A DNA stretch of 64,000 nucleotides from Pseudomonas gessardii (GCF_001983165.1 NZ_MNPU01000020.1:33295-97294); one strand, 5' to 3'; positions 8,798-18,902 are shown, counted from the stretch's first letter. Program-made: numbers and translations. Notes: generated by a model from the sequence alone, not told the origin.

Positions 8798-9001
8798 TTA
8801 CCAGGGGGCGTGGGACACCAGTTGGCCGCTGAAGAACCCCCAGGTGATCAGCGCCAGGGTGATCACGGCCAGCACCACACGCACGGTCAAGGCGGTGACG
8901 AGGCGATTGGAGTGGCCCTCGTCCTTGACCAGGAAGAACAAGCCACTGAACAGGCTCACAACGGTAGCGATCAGCATCAGGGCGATAGCGGCTTTGAGCA
9001 T
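8798..9001 (-). CDS. Twin transmembrane protein, DUF2909 family
   Basis: 67 residues with two hydrophobic segments (AAIALMLIATVVSLFSGLFFLV and VRVVLAVITLALITWGFF) joined by KDEGHSNR. It is encoded against the direction of the cox genes, converging on subunit III and diverging from the SURF1 gene. The same reversed gene sits here in other pseudomonads as I recall (PA0109), so the orientation is not a local rearrangement. Function is unknown; a role in oxidase assembly is only suggested by position. Confidence 0.85.
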   Translation of the reverse strand: MLKAAIALMLIATVVSLFSGLFFLVKDEGHSNRLVTALTVRVVLAVITLALITWGFFSGQLVSHAPW

Positions 9002-9085
9002 GGTCAGGCTCCAGGGCTCTTATTTTGAGGGGCGGGCAATGAGATTCAGTATAGCCAGCGCAGCATCGACCTTCGTGGTAACGCC

Positions 9086-9826
9086 ATGAAACGCTTTCGC
9101 CCCGGGATTGCACCGACGTTGGTGGTGCTGGTGTTGTTGCCGCTGATGGTGTTCCTGGGTTTTTGGCAAGTGTCCCGTGGCCAGGAAAAACAGGCGCTGC
9201 TCCAGAGCTACGCCGAGCGTCGGGCGGCGCAGCCCATCAGCGTCGAGCAACTGGAGGCGGTGGCGGATCCGGCCTTTCGCCGGGTGCAGTTGCGCGGGCA
9301 GTTCGACGCCGGGCACAGCGTGCTGCTGGATAACCGCATGCGCGACGGCAAGGCGGGCGTCGAGTTGTTGCAACCCTTTCATGACCAGGCCAGCGGCCAG
9401 TGGCTGCTGCTCAATCGCGGCTGGCTACCGTGGCCGGATCGGCGCACGCCGCCAGCCTTCACCACCCCCAACCAGCCTTTGAATATCAACGCCTGGGTAT
9501 ATGTCGCCCCGGGCGAGACGTTTCAGTTGCATGCCGACCCGGCAGCCGCGCAATGGCCGCGCCTGTTGACGGTGTTGCACCCGCAGGTGTTGTGGGCCGA
9601 GCTGGAGCGTAGCGGGTTTGCCTTTGAGCTGCGGGCCGAAGCGGGCCCCGCGACCTATGAAACCCAGTGGCCGGTAGTGGCCATGGGGCCGGAAAAACAC
9701 CTGGGGTATGCCGTGCAGTGGTTCGCCATGGCGCTGGCGCTGCTGGGCCTTTACCTCTACCTCGGCTGGCACAACGCAAGGGAGAAGCACCATGGGAGCG
9801 GCCATGAATCCACTCAACATGTCTGA
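9086..9826 (+). CDS. SURF1 family cytochrome oxidase assembly protein
   Basis: 246 residues. SURF1 topology is clear: an N-terminal span (PTLVVLVLLPLMVFLGFWQ), a large periplasmic domain, and a C-terminal span (AVQWFAMALALLGLYLYLGWH). Family motifs LGFWQ, LDNRMRDGKAGVELLQPF and LLLNRGWLPW are present. SURF1 binds heme a and helps insert it into subunit I. As the gene before it is reversed, this assembly group needs its own promoter in 9002-9085; TATAGC near 9051 is a possible -10. The ribosome site is weak. Confidence 0.93.
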   Translation: MKRFRPGIAPTLVVLVLLPLMVFLGFWQVSRGQEKQALLQSYAERRAAQPISVEQLEAVADPAFRRVQLRGQFDAGHSVLLDNRMRDGKAGVELLQPFHDQASGQWLLLNRGWLPWPDRRTPPAFTTPNQPLNINAWVYVAPGETFQLHADPAAAQWPRLLTVLHPQVLWAELERSGFAFELRAEAGPATYETQWPVVAMGPEKHLGYAVQWFAMALALLGLYLYLGWHNAREKHHGSGHESTQHV

Positions 9827-10385
9827 CACGCCGGCGGCGCCCAATCGCAGCAAGGGGCGCTGGCAACTGATCCTGATCCTGCTGATGGTGATCGGCCCGA
9901 TGGTGCTGGCGACCCTGATGTACAAGTTGCAGTTCTGGGTGCCGGACAACCGCAGCGATCATGGCGAGATGATCGGTAATGGCCAGACCCGCGCCGATAT
10001 CGGCGTGCAGGCCGACGAGCAGCGCTGGCAACTGCTGGTCACCGCGCCTGCGGCCTGCGCCGCCGATTGCCGGCAGTTGGTCTACCTTGCGCGCCAGCTG
10101 CAGATCGGCCTGGGGCGTGATGCGTCCCGCGCCAGCCATGCCCTGGCCAGTGCGCAGCCGGTCGGCGCCGAGTATGAGGCCAAGTTGCAGGCCGAGTATC
10201 CGCAGTTGCAGCGTTTGCCCCTGGACCTGCCGACTTTCAAGCAGAACGCTGCCGCACCGGGTGATGCGCAACTGTGGATCGTCGACCCCCACGGCAACCT
10301 GGTGCTGCGCTACGACGCCCGGGTCAAGGGCAAGGACCTGCTCAACGACCTGCGCCACCTGCTGAAACTGTCGAATATCGGATAA
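9792..10385 (+). CDS. Membrane-anchored SCO/thioredoxin-like protein with Cx3C motif (PA0111-like)
   Basis: 197 residues from the ATG at 9792 (GGGAGA 8 bases upstream); 9804 is also possible. It overlaps the SURF1 gene by 35 bases. One membrane span (about residues 24-44) is followed by a periplasmic domain with CAADC (Cys89-x3-Cys93), a spacing equal to the CPDIC copper site of SCO proteins, and a late strand pair LWIVDPHGNLVLRYD resembling [14 protein letters not shown] of the SCO protein encoded at 12359. It is usually called hypothetical. I infer a divergent thioredoxin fold and a copper or thiol role in oxidase assembly; the usual SCO histidine region is not conserved. Confidence 0.75.
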   Translation: MGAAMNPLNMSDTPAAPNRSKGRWQLILILLMVIGPMVLATLMYKLQFWVPDNRSDHGEMIGNGQTRADIGVQADEQRWQLLVTAPAACAADCRQLVYLARQLQIGLGRDASRASHALASAQPVGAEYEAKLQAEYPQLQRLPLDLPTFKQNAAAPGDAQLWIVDPHGNLVLRYDARVKGKDLLNDLRHLLKLSNIG

Positions 10386-10395
10386 GGGCATCGTC

Positions 10396-11475
10396 ATGGC
10401 CAAACCTGGATTTCGCCTCGCGCTGTTTGCCACCCTGCTGGCGCTGATTGTGGTGCTTTTGGGCGCCTACACGCGCCTGACCCATGCCGGCCTCGGTTGC
10501 CCGGACTGGCCGGGTTGCTATGGCTTTATCAGCGTGCCGAAAAGCGAGGCCCAACTGGCCCATGCCGAGCTGCACTTTCCCGACGCGCCGGTGGAGGCCG
10601 ACAAGGGCTGGAACGAGATGATCCATCGTTATGCGGCGGGCACCCTGGGGCTGTTGATCGCGCTGTTGGCCACCCGTGCCTGGACCCATCGGCGGCATCC
10701 GGGGCAACCCTTGAAGCTGCCGTTGTTCCTGCTGGCGGTGGTGTTTGCCCAGGCGGCCTTTGGCATGTGGACGGTGACCCTCAAGCTGTGGCCGCAGGTG
10801 GTCACCGGGCATTTGCTGGGGGGCTTTGCCACCTTGAGCCTGTTGTTTCTACTGACCCTGCGCCTGTCCGGGGTCTTGCCGGCGCTGATCGTGCCCCGGC
10901 GCTTGCAGTATTGGGCCACGGCCGGCCTGGTGCTGGTGATCGGGCAGATCGCCCTGGGTGGCTGGGTCAGTTCCAACTATGCGGCGGTGGCCTGTATTGA
11001 CTTGCCGACCTGCCATGGCGAGTGGTGGCCGGCGGCGGATTTTGCCAATGGCTTCCACCTGACCCAGCATATCGGCCCCAACTACCTGGGCGGGCAACTG
11101 GACAGTGATGCGCGCACGGCGATTCACCTGACCCATCGCCTGGGCGCGCTGGTGGTGACTGTGGCGCTGCTGGGCCTGGCCTGGCAGCTCAAGGCGGTGG
11201 GCATGACCCGCCTGGCGGGCCTGCTGCTGGTCGCCCTGGCCGTGCAGATCGGCCTGGGCTTGAGCAATGTGTACTTTCATTTGCCGCTGCCGGTGGCGGT
11301 CGCCCATAACGCCGGCGGTGCAGCCTTGTTGCTGACCCTGGTGCTGGTCAATTACCACGCCCGTACCAGCCTGGTGCGGGTCCGTCATCAGGTGCCGTTC
11401 GGTTGGCGCTTCAGCCCGCGCAAACACGTCTCGGGCCTGATTACCCTTAAAGGAGAGATGCCATGGCGACCTTGA
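10396..11475 (+). CDS. ctaA: Heme A synthase, COX15/CtaA family
   Basis: 359 residues with about eight membrane spans. It oxidises the C8 methyl of heme O to make heme A. Family marks include [22 protein letters not shown] near the N-terminus with its conserved cysteines, [31 protein letters not shown], and [12 protein letters not shown] in the second half, giving the histidine heme ligands of the two pseudo-symmetric halves. It overlaps cyoE by 13 bases, so the two heme-modifying enzymes are translationally linked. Confidence 0.96.
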   Translation: MAKPGFRLALFATLLALIVVLLGAYTRLTHAGLGCPDWPGCYGFISVPKSEAQLAHAELHFPDAPVEADKGWNEMIHRYAAGTLGLLIALLATRAWTHRRHPGQPLKLPLFLLAVVFAQAAFGMWTVTLKLWPQVVTGHLLGGFATLSLLFLLTLRLSGVLPALIVPRRLQYWATAGLVLVIGQIALGGWVSSNYAAVACIDLPTCHGEWWPAADFANGFHLTQHIGPNYLGGQLDSDARTAIHLTHRLGALVVTVALLGLAWQLKAVGMTRLAGLLLVALAVQIGLGLSNVYFHLPLPVAVAHNAGGAALLLTLVLVNYHARTSLVRVRHQVPFGWRFSPRKHVSGLITLKGEMPWRP

Positions 11476-12362
11476 TTGGCGCACGTCACAGCCAGGCGAT
11501 CTGGCGCGACTACCTGGAGCTGACCAAGCCCAAGGTGGTAGTGCTGATGCTGATCACCTCGCTGGTGGGCATGTTTCTCGCCACCCGCGCCGGGGTGCCG
11601 TGGCCGGTGCTGATCTTCGGCAACCTGGGGATTGCCCTGTGTGCCGGCGGCGCGGCGGCGGTCAACCATGTGGTGGACCGGCGCATCGACGCACTGATGG
11701 CGCGCACCCACAAGCGGCCGCTGGCTGAAGGCCGGGTTTCCCCGGCCGCCGCGCTGATATTTGCCCTGGCGCTGGCAGTGGCCGGGCTGGGCCTGTTGCT
11801 GGCGTTTACCAACCCCTTGGCGGCCTGGCTGACCCTGGCCTCGCTGCTGGGCTATGCGGTGATCTACACCGGCTTTCTCAAGCGGGCGACGCCGCAGAAC
11901 ATCGTGATCGGCGGCCTGGCCGGCGCGGCGCCACCGTTGCTCGGCTGGGTGGCGGTCACCGGGCATGTGAGTGCCGAACCGTTGCTGCTGGTGCTGATTA
12001 TCTTTGCCTGGACCCCGCCACACTTCTGGGCCCTGGCCATCCATCGCAAGGAGGAATATGCCAAGGCCGATATCCCGATGCTGCCGGTAACCCACGGCGA
12101 GCACTACACCAAGGTGCATATCCTGCTCTATACCTTCGCGCTGCTGGCGGTGAGCCTGATGCCCTATGTGATCCACATGAGCGGGCTGTTGTACCTGGGT
12201 TGTGCGCTGGTTTTGGGCGCACGCTTTCTGCAATGGGCCTGGGTGCTGTACCGTGGCAGTCGGCCGCACGCGGCGATCAATACCTTCAAGTACTCTATCT
12301 GGTACCTGTTTTTGCTATTTATCGCCCTGCTCGTAGACCACTACTTATTGTTGAACCTATGA
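11463..12362 (+). CDS. cyoE: Protoheme IX farnesyltransferase (heme O synthase)
   Basis: 299 residues, UbiA-family integral membrane prenyltransferase that adds farnesyl to heme B. The first Asp-rich motif appears as [20 protein letters not shown], and the second as the [18 protein letters not shown] loop. The start has a strong AAAGGAGAG site inside the end of ctaA. The stop overlaps the SCO start in ATGA. With CtaA it supplies heme A for CoxA. A second copy with a cyo operon may exist elsewhere in the genome, so ctaB is an alternative name. Confidence 0.96.
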   Translation: MATLIGARHSQAIWRDYLELTKPKVVVLMLITSLVGMFLATRAGVPWPVLIFGNLGIALCAGGAAAVNHVVDRRIDALMARTHKRPLAEGRVSPAAALIFALALAVAGLGLLLAFTNPLAAWLTLASLLGYAVIYTGFLKRATPQNIVIGGLAGAAPPLLGWVAVTGHVSAEPLLLVLIIFAWTPPHFWALAIHRKEEYAKADIPMLPVTHGEHYTKVHILLYTFALLAVSLMPYVIHMSGLLYLGCALVLGARFLQWAWVLYRGSRPHAAINTFKYSIWYLFLLFIALLVDHYLLLNL

Positions 12363-12994
12363 CTCGAACTCAAAAAACTGTCTTTATCCTGGTGGCCCTG
12401 GTGGCGTTGATCATGGGCCTGACCGTCAACAAAGTCCTGTCTGGCAAAGGCCAGGGCGACCCTACGGCGTTGGTCGATGCAGGGATTATCCTGCTGCCGC
12501 AAAGCCGCCAGCTGCCGCCTGTGACCATGACCAACCAGGACGGCCAGCCGGTGCTGGTCAATGAGTTGAAGGGCAAGTGGAGCGTGCTGTTCTTTGGCTA
12601 CACCTTCTGCCCGGACATCTGCCCGACCACCCTCGCCCAACTGCGGCAGATCAAGAGCGAGCTGCCCAAGGACGTGGTGGATAAGCTGCAGGTGATCCTG
12701 GTCAGCGTTGACCCGCACCGCGATACCCCGACGCAGCTCAAGCAGTACCTGAGCTACTTCGATCCGCAATTTGCAGGCCTGACCGGGGCGAATGTGGAGG
12801 ATGTGCAGAAGGTCTCGAATGCGGTGAGCATTCCGTTTATCCCGGCGGATACCAGCAAGCCGAACTACACCGTCGACCACAGCGGCAACCTGGCGTTGAT
12901 CGGGCCGGATGGTACCCAGCGTGGGTTTATCCGTGCGCCGTTGAATAACCAGAAGCTGGTGGCGCAGTTGCCGGGGTTGTTGCAGCGCAACTAG
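12359..12994 (+). CDS. SCO1/SenC family copper chaperone
   Basis: 211 residues. An N-terminal anchor ([16 protein letters not shown]) is followed by a thioredoxin-fold domain with the copper ligands Cys84 and Cys88 (CPDIC) and His174 (VDHSG). It loads copper into the CuA site of CoxB or keeps its cysteines reduced. The ATG overlaps the cyoE stop (ATGA), the last gene of the assembly operon. A REP doublet follows 18 bases later and may be the transcript end. Confidence 0.95.
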   Translation: MTRTQKTVFILVALVALIMGLTVNKVLSGKGQGDPTALVDAGIILLPQSRQLPPVTMTNQDGQPVLVNELKGKWSVLFFGYTFCPDICPTTLAQLRQIKSELPKDVVDKLQVILVSVDPHRDTPTQLKQYLSYFDPQFAGLTGANVEDVQKVSNAVSIPFIPADTSKPNYTVDHSGNLALIGPDGTQRGFIRAPLNNQKLVAQLPGLLQRN

Positions 12995-13011
12995 CTGACA
13001 ACACCGATCAA

Positions 13012-13102
13012 GTGTGGGAGCTGGTTTGCCTGCGATAGCGTCAGGTCAGCCAGCCTCTTGGTTGCTGACCCACCGTTATCGCAGGCAAGCCAGCTCCCAC
13101 AC
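13012..13102. repeat. REP doublet, GGGAGCTGG(C/T)TTGCCTGC subtype
   Basis: Inverted arms GTGTGGGAGCTGGTTTGCC and GGCAAGCCAGCTCCCACAC enclose an inner GTCAGGTCAGC/GCTGACC-like dyad. It differs from the GCGGGCTTGCCCGC subtype at matched positions on both sides of each stem, so pairing is kept. It lies between the converging SCO and metQ genes. Confidence 0.85.
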
Positions 13103-13137
13103 TTTGCTTTGCTCGGCTTCAGAGAGCGTATTTCAGA

Positions 13138-13911
13138 TCAGAACGCCGGCAGGATTGCGCCTTTGTACTTCTCGTTGATGAACTTCTTCACTTCTGGAGT
13201 GTGCAGGGCCTTGACCAGCTTCTGCACCGCGTCCGAATCCTTGTTGTCCTCGCGGGTTACCAGGATGTTGACGTAAGGCGAGTCGTTGCCTTCGATCGCC
13301 AGGGCATCCTTGGACGGGTCCAGCTTGGCTTCCAGGGCGTAGTTGGTGTTGATCAGCGCCAGGTCAACCTGGGTCAGCACGCGCGGCAGGGTGGCGGCTT
13401 CCAGTTCGCGGAATTTCAGGCCTTTTTCGTTGCCGGTGATGTCCTTGATGGTCGACAGGATATCGGTCGGGTTCTTCAAGCTGATCAGGCCCTTGTTGGC
13501 CAGCAGCAGCAACGCACGGCCGCCGTTGGTGGCGTCGTTGGGGATCACCACGTTGGCGCCGTTCGGCAGCTCGGCCAGGGTCTTGTACTTGCTGGAGTAG
13601 GCGCCCAGTGGCTCCAGGTGCACGCCGGCCACGCTCACCAGGTGGGTGCCCTTGGCCTTGTTGAACTCATCCAGGTACGGCTGGTGCTGGAAGAAGTTGG
13701 CGTCCAGGCGCTTCTCGGCCACTTGTACGTTCGGCTGCACGTAGTCGGTGAACACCTTGACCTTCAAGTCCACGCCTTGCGCGGCCAGGGCCGGCTTCAC
13801 GAACTCAAGGATCTCAGCGTGCGGCACCGGTGTGGCGGCGACCGTCAGGGTCTCGGCGGCATGGGCGGAAAACGCGGCAACCGCGGCGAAAGCAACCAGT
13901 AGTTTTTTCAT
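13138..13911 (-). CDS. metQ: D-methionine-binding periplasmic protein MetQ
   Basis: 257 residues, the NlpA-family substrate-binding component of the methionine importer. The start at 13911 gives MKKLLVAFAAVAAFSAHA followed by AETLTVAATPVPHAEIL, the family opening. Unlike E. coli MetQ there is no lipobox cysteine; the signal ends AHA, so the mature protein should be soluble in the periplasm. Ligand-site patterns NFFQHQPYLDEF, IPNDATNGGRALLLL and INTNYALEA are present. Last gene of metN-metI-metQ, 50 bases after metI. Confidence 0.94.
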   Translation of the reverse strand: MKKLLVAFAAVAAFSAHAAETLTVAATPVPHAEILEFVKPALAAQGVDLKVKVFTDYVQPNVQVAEKRLDANFFQHQPYLDEFNKAKGTHLVSVAGVHLEPLGAYSSKYKTLAELPNGANVVIPNDATNGGRALLLLANKGLISLKNPTDILSTIKDITGNEKGLKFRELEAATLPRVLTQVDLALINTNYALEAKLDPSKDALAIEGNDSPYVNILVTREDNKDSDAVQKLVKALHTPEVKKFINEKYKGAILPAF

Positions 13912-13961
13912 CCAACAAGCTCCTTGTTCGGGCATTTGCCGGCGGTGGCCGGCCATGGCCG

Positions 13962-14636
13962 TTATTTTCGAGAATAGTGGGTCACCAGCTTATCGCCGAT
14001 GGTTTGCAGAATCTGCACCAGCACAATCAACATCACCACGGTGACGACCATCACGTCATCCTGGAAGCGCTGGTACCCATAACGGATCGCCAGGTCACCC
14101 AGGCCACCGGCACCCACCACACCCGCCATGGCGGTGTAGCCCACCAGGGCAATGGCGGTCACGGTGATTGCCGCAATGATGCCGGGTTTGGCCTCGGGCA
14201 GTAGCGCCTTGGTGATGATCTGCCGCGTGGTCGCGCCCATGGCCTGGGTCGCCTCGATAATGCCGCGATCGACCTCGCGCAGGGCAGTTTCCACCAGCCG
14301 TGCGAAGAACGTCGAAGCGCCGACCACCAGCGGTGGAATCGCGCCGGCCACGCCCAGCGAAGTGCCCGTGAGGAACACGGTCGTCGGGATCATCACAATC
14401 AGCAGAATGATAAACGGCAGAGAACGGATGGCGTTGACCACGAAGGCCAGGGCGGCATAGGTGGCTTTTTGCTCCAGCAACTGGCGTGGGCTGAACAGAA
14501 ACAGCAGGATGCCCAATGGCAGGCCCACCAACACGGTGAAAAACAGCGAGGTGCCGAGCATCAGCAGGGTGTCGTTGGTGGCCACCCAGATATCGGCCCA
14601 GTCGACGTTGTCGAAATAATGCAGTAGCACGTCCAT
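13962..14636 (-). CDS. metI: Methionine ABC transporter permease MetI
   Basis: 224 residues with five membrane spans. The permease signature contacting the ATPase is EATQAMGATTRQIITKALLPEAKPGI. It forms the inner-membrane channel for D- and L-methionine with MetN. The start overlaps the metN stop by one base (TAATG), so translation is coupled. No anomalies. Confidence 0.95.
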   Translation of the reverse strand: MDVLLHYFDNVDWADIWVATNDTLLMLGTSLFFTVLVGLPLGILLFLFSPRQLLEQKATYAALAFVVNAIRSLPFIILLIVMIPTTVFLTGTSLGVAGAIPPLVVGASTFFARLVETALREVDRGIIEATQAMGATTRQIITKALLPEAKPGIIAAITVTAIALVGYTAMAGVVGAGGLGDLAIRYGYQRFQDDVMVVTVVMLIVLVQILQTIGDKLVTHYSRK

Positions 14637-15643
14637 TAACGCAGGACCTCCATGTGCACATCGGCGGCGGTAAAGCGCGCGAACGCCGCTTCCATGTCAC
14701 CGCCGGTGATGGCCAGGGTCAGTTGCCCGTAAGGGGTATCTTTGATGTGGTCGATGCGACCGGCGAGGATGCTGTAGTCCACACCCGTTTCGCGGGCGAC
14801 GGTGCCCAGCAGGGGCGCGTAGGTCGCTTCGCCCTGGAACGTCAGGCGCACGATGCGGCCTGGTACATGGGCGAATACATCGCGCTGCTCGCCTTCATCA
14901 ACCTGCTCGGCTTCCTGCACAAAACGCTTGGTGGTCGGGTGCGTGGGGTGCAGGAACACCTGGGCCACCGGACCCTGCTCGACAATCACCCCGGCATCCA
15001 TCACCGCGACCTGGTCGCAGACACGGCGGATCACGTCCATTTCATGGGTGATCAACACGATGGTCAGCTTCAGCTCGCGGTTGATCTCGGCCAGCAATTG
15101 CAGGACCGAGGCGGTGGTCTGTGGGTCGAGGGCACTGGTGGCTTCGTCGCACAGCAGGATTTTCGGCTTGGTGGCCAGGGCGCGGGCGATGCCGACGCGC
15201 TGTTTCTGGCCGCCGGACAACTGCGCCGGGTACTTCTTGGCGTGGTCGGACAGGCCGACCCGGTCCAGCAGTTCGGCTACGCGCGCATCGATCTCGCGGC
15301 GCGACAGTTCACCCGCCAGGGTCAGTGGCAGCGCCACGTTGTCGGCGACGGTCTTGGAGGCCAGCAGGTTGAAGTGCTGGAAGATCATCCCGACCTGCTG
15401 CCGGAAACGGCGCAGGCCGTTGGCATCCAGGGCGGTGACGTCTTCGTCATCGACCGTGATCTGGCCGCCCGAAGGCTCTTCCAGGCGATTGATCAGGCGC
15501 AGCAGGGTACTTTTTCCTGCACCGGAGTGGCCGATCAGGCCAAACACCTGGCCGTTCTCGACACGCAGGCTGGTGGGGTGCAGTGCGGGGATATCCTTGC
15601 CGGCGACCCGGTAGGTTTTATGGACGTTATGAAACTCGATCAC
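14636..15643 (-). CDS. metN: Methionine ABC transporter ATP-binding protein MetN
   Basis: 335 residues. The ABC domain has Walker [10 protein letters not shown], signature [15 protein letters not shown] and Walker [13 protein letters not shown]. After about residue 250 comes the C-terminal NIL/ACT-like regulatory domain ([14 protein letters not shown]...), which binds methionine and shuts the transporter. First gene of metNIQ. The 265-base region up to katE is divergent and holds both promoters; I see no S-box or SAM riboswitch. Confidence 0.96.
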   Translation of the reverse strand: MIEFHNVHKTYRVAGKDIPALHPTSLRVENGQVFGLIGHSGAGKSTLLRLINRLEEPSGGQITVDDEDVTALDANGLRRFRQQVGMIFQHFNLLASKTVADNVALPLTLAGELSRREIDARVAELLDRVGLSDHAKKYPAQLSGGQKQRVGIARALATKPKILLCDEATSALDPQTTASVLQLLAEINRELKLTIVLITHEMDVIRRVCDQVAVMDAGVIVEQGPVAQVFLHPTHPTTKRFVQEAEQVDEGEQRDVFAHVPGRIVRLTFQGEATYAPLLGTVARETGVDYSILAGRIDHIKDTPYGQLTLAITGGDMEAAFARFTAADVHMEVLR

Positions 15644-15830
15644 GTAGCGAACCTTGTGGGGCGCATTGAAAAGGGATCAGCGGTTAGCCGGGCGCGCATT
15701 TTAGCCTGTCCGTATAGTGTTTCTTAGCATTTATTTCGTATTCAACCAGCGATTTGGCAATAACGCGATCAAAGGTCATAAAAAAGGAACGGTAAAAAAC
15801 CCCATCAGTCACTACATAAGCAACTCGACT

Positions 15831-15856
15831 TCCCGGGTGCCGTGCCCGGGGTTTTG
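15831..15856 (+). promoter_or_regulatory. GC-rich hairpin in katE leader (attenuator-like)
   Basis: CCCGGG-TGCCGTG-CCCGGG is a perfect 6-bp stem at 15832-15850 directly followed by GTTTTG. It lies about 55 bases before the katE start in the likely untranslated leader. It resembles a weak intrinsic terminator, so attenuation or mRNA stabilisation is possible. Confidence 0.4.
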
Positions 15857-15908
15857 CTCAAACGGGCCAGGGATCGCCCTGGACTACGCAAACGAGGAGT
15901 TTTGACTG

Positions 15909-18050
15909 ATGAGCACCAAGAAACCCGTCGCGCCACCCAAGAGCGCGCTTGCAGGCACCGACACCCTGGACCGTGGCAACACCAATGCCAAGCTGCACAG
16001 CCTGGAAAAATTCCGTTCCGACGCCACTGGCCAGGCGCTGCGCACCAACCAGGGGGTGAAAGTCTCCGATAACCAGAACAGCTTGAAGGTCGGCGCTCGC
16101 GGCCCTTCGCTGCTGGAAGATTTCATCATGCGTGAAAAGATCACGCACTTTGACCATGAGCGTATCCCGGAGCGCATCGTGCATGCCCGCGGTGTGGGGG
16201 GCCATGGTTACTTTCAGTCCTACGAGAACCATTCAGCACTGACCAAGGCTGGCTTCCTACGGGATCCCGGGCATAAAACCCCGGTATTCGTGCGATTTTC
16301 CACGGTACAAGGGCCACGCGGCTCAGGTGATACCGTGCGCGATGTACGCGGCTTTGCGGTGAAGTTCTACACCGAAGAGGGCAACTTCGACCTGGTTGGC
16401 AACAATATGCCGGTGTTTTTTATCCAGGACGCCATCAAGTTCCCGGACTTCGTGCACGCGGTAAAACCCGAGCCCCATAACGAAATGCCCACGGGCGGTT
16501 CGGCCCACGATACGTTCTGGGACTTTGTGTCGCTGGTGCCGGAGTCGGCGCATATGGTGATCTGGGCCATGTCCGATCGGGCGATCCCGAAAAGCCTGCG
16601 CAGCATGCAGGGGTTTGGTGTGCACACCTTTCGTTTGATCAATGCCAAAGGGGTGTCCAACTTCGTCAAGTTTCATTGGCGCCCTACGGTGGGCACCTGT
16701 TCGCTGGTGTGGGATGAGGCGCAAAAACTGGCAGGCAAGGATACCGACTTCCACCGGCGTGACCTGTGGGAGGCCATCGAGGGTGGTGACTATCCCGAAT
16801 GGGAGTTGGGGGTGCAGGTCATTCCCGAAGAAAACGAGCATAAGTTCGACTTCGACCTCCTTGACCCGACCAAGCTGATCCCTGAAGAGCTGGTGCCGAT
16901 CATGCCGCTGGGCAAGATGGTGCTCAATCGCAACCCGGACAACTACTTTGCCGAGACCGAGCAAGTAGCCTTCTGCCCAGGGCATATCGTGCCGGGTATC
17001 GACTTTTCCAATGATCCGCTGCTGCAAGGTCGCCTGTTTTCCTACACCGACACGCAGATCAGCCGTCTAGGTGGCCCGAACTTTCATGAGTTGCCGATCA
17101 ATCGGCCAGTAGTGCCGTTCCATAACGGCCAGCGTGATGCGATGCACCGCTCGACCATCGACAAGGGGCGTGCGTCCTATGAGCCCAACTCGATTGATGG
17201 CGGCTGGCCCAAGGAAACCCCGCCGGCAGCGCAGGATGGCGGTTTTGAAAGCTATCCAGAGCGCGTCGATGCGCACAAGGTCCGCCAGCGCAGCGAGTCG
17301 TTCGGCGATCACTTTTCCCAGGCGCGCCTGTTCTTCAACAGCATGAGCCCGCACGAGCAGGAGCACATCATCGCGGCCTACAGCTTTGAGCTGGGCAAGG
17401 TCGAGCGTGAGTTTATCCGGGCGCGCCAGGTCAATGAGATCCTGGCCAATATCGATCTGGGGCTGGCCAAGCGCGTGGCGCAGAACCTCGGCCTGCCGGC
17501 GCCGAAAAAAGGCACCGTGGCAGTGCGCAAGACCGCGCCAGAACGCTCGCCGGCCTTGAGCCAGGCCAATCTGCTGTCGGGGGATATCAAGACGCGCAAG
17601 GTGGCGATCCTGGCGGCCAATGGTGTGGATGGGGCAGCCATCGCCGCGTTGCAAAAGGCGCTGGCCAAGGAAGGCGCCCATGCCAAGCTGCTGGGGCCGA
17701 CCTCGGCGCCAGTAACCACGGCCGATGGCAAGCACTTGGTGGTGGATGCCTCGATGGAAGGCTTGCCGTCGGTGGCGTTCGACGCGGTGTTTGTGCCGGG
17801 TGGGGCGAAGTCGATCCAGGCCTTGAGTGGCGATGGCGTGGCGTTGCATTACCTGCTGGAGGCCTACAAGCATTTGAAGGCGATTGCCTTGGCCGGTGAG
17901 GCGAAGCAGTTGTTGGCGGTGTTGAAGCTGGAGGCTGATGCGGGCTTGATTGTGGGCGGGGATGCCAAGGCGTTGAAGGCGTTTATTGCGGCGATTGCCC
18001 TGCATCGGGTCTGGGAACGGGAGCCTAGGGCCAAGGCGGTTCCGGCTTAA
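15909..18050 (+). CDS. katE: Large-subunit monofunctional catalase (HPII, clade 2)
   Basis: 713 residues, the long catalase type that disproportionates H2O2 in the cytoplasm. The distal catalytic histidine is His92 in [14 protein letters not shown], the distal asparagine lies in [11 protein letters not shown], and the proximal heme tyrosine lies in RLFSYTDTQ. From about residue 560 a flavodoxin/DJ-1-like C-terminal domain ([15 protein letters not shown]) follows, characteristic of HPII. The start follows GAGGAG with long 11-base spacing. Typically RpoS-controlled; I could not identify a clear RpoS -10 here. In PAO1 katE lies elsewhere, so its place between met and znu genes is lineage-specific. 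Confidence 0.96.
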   Translation: MSTKKPVAPPKSALAGTDTLDRGNTNAKLHSLEKFRSDATGQALRTNQGVKVSDNQNSLKVGARGPSLLEDFIMREKITHFDHERIPERIVHARGVGGHGYFQSYENHSALTKAGFLRDPGHKTPVFVRFSTVQGPRGSGDTVRDVRGFAVKFYTEEGNFDLVGNNMPVFFIQDAIKFPDFVHAVKPEPHNEMPTGGSAHDTFWDFVSLVPESAHMVIWAMSDRAIPKSLRSMQGFGVHTFRLINAKGVSNFVKFHWRPTVGTCSLVWDEAQKLAGKDTDFHRRDLWEAIEGGDYPEWELGVQVIPEENEHKFDFDLLDPTKLIPEELVPIMPLGKMVLNRNPDNYFAETEQVAFCPGHIVPGIDFSNDPLLQGRLFSYTDTQISRLGGPNFHELPINRPVVPFHNGQRDAMHRSTIDKGRASYEPNSIDGGWPKETPPAAQDGGFESYPERVDAHKVRQRSESFGDHFSQARLFFNSMSPHEQEHIIAAYSFELGKVEREFIRARQVNEILANIDLGLAKRVAQNLGLPAPKKGTVAVRKTAPERSPALSQANLLSGDIKTRKVAILAANGVDGAAIAALQKALAKEGAHAKLLGPTSAPVTTADGKHLVVDASMEGLPSVAFDAVFVPGGAKSIQALSGDGVALHYLLEAYKHLKAIALAGEAKQLLAVLKLEADAGLIVGGDAKALKAFIAAIALHRVWEREPRAKAVPA

Positions 18051-18070
18051 GTCATTGGTTGCTTGATAGG

Positions 18071-18145
18071 GCGCCATCGCGGGCAAGCCCGCTCCCACAT
18101 TTGAAATGTATTCCAATGTGGGAGCGGGCTTGCCCGCGATTGGCG
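18071..18145. repeat. REP doublet, near-perfect, GGGAGCGGGCTTGCCCGC type
   Basis: GCGCCATCGCGGGCAAGC... (18071-18101) and its near-exact reverse complement (18115-18145) surround a 13-base spacer. It separates the converging katE and lipoprotein genes and abuts the stop of the latter. Confidence 0.88.
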
Positions 18146-18865
18146 TCAGTCGGCTTTACGCGGAATCAGCACAACCTGCGCCGGAATATGCTTGAGGATC
18201 TGCCGGTGAATCTTCAGGTCATACCCTGAATCTATCCGCTTCACTCGTTTGCTCAGCAGCGTGTTCAGCCACGGGTAATCCTCGGTGCGCGGCACCTGGA
18301 GGCTCACATCACACTGGTAATTCACCACATCGGTGGCGATGGCATCCAGTTGATGGCGCAATTGCTGGATATCCGTGAGGTTCAGCGCAACCGTGGTGCT
18401 CTCGGCGGTGGGGTCGATGACCTTGGCCGGTGGCTTGGCTTCGGCGGCTTTGAGGGCGGCCTCGGCTTTATCCAGCTCAGCCTTGCGGGCGTGGGCGATG
18501 GCGCTGTTGACCCCGCCGGTCAGCGCCGGAGCCTTGGGCATCAAGGCCCGGGCGCGGCTCAGGGCTGTGGCGGCGGCGTTGACATCACCTTTTTGCAGGA
18601 CGATCTGGCTACGCTGCAGATAGGCTTCGGCCAGTTGGCGCTGGTAAGACTCCAGCGTTGCATCGTCAGGCGACTGGGCCTGCAACGCAGCGAGTTGGTC
18701 TTCGGCGGTGGCCAGCTCACTGCTGGCCAGGTTTTGTTCCAGCTGTGCAATGGCCGCAGCGCGCGCGTCCGGCGCCTCGGGGGCAGCGGGCGGGGTGCTT
18801 TGGCAGGCGCCCAGCAGCAGGGAAAATGCGGCAAGGAGCAGATAACGGGAGGTGAACGGCTTCAT
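18146..18865 (-). CDS. Putative lipoprotein, helical, upstream of met genes (PA5502-like)
   Basis: 239 residues with a lipoprotein signal ending in LLLGACQST. The body is rich in Ala, Gln, Leu and Glu, with helical repeats (AIAQLEQNLASSELATAEDQL...) that look like TPR or coiled-coil pairs up to about residue 140. The C-terminal part is more globular and ends in HIPAQVVLIPRKAD. No catalytic motif is seen. It lies 37 bases after znuB on the same strand and could be co-transcribed with the zinc genes. Function unknown. Confidence 0.8.
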   Translation of the reverse strand: MKPFTSRYLLLAAFSLLLGACQSTPPAAPEAPDARAAAIAQLEQNLASSELATAEDQLAALQAQSPDDATLESYQRQLAEAYLQRSQIVLQKGDVNAAATALSRARALMPKAPALTGGVNSAIAHARKAELDKAEAALKAAEAKPPAKVIDPTAESTTVALNLTDIQQLRHQLDAIATDVVNYQCDVSLQVPRTEDYPWLNTLLSKRVKRIDSGYDLKIHRQILKHIPAQVVLIPRKAD

Positions 18866-18902
18866 TCCTGCGACTCTCTAATTGCGCAAAAAGCGAGCAA
18901 GT

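Noticed and set aside
15644..15908. Possible SAM riboswitch ahead of metN
   Set aside because: No S-box or SAM-II-like conserved core could be recognised in the minus-strand leader.
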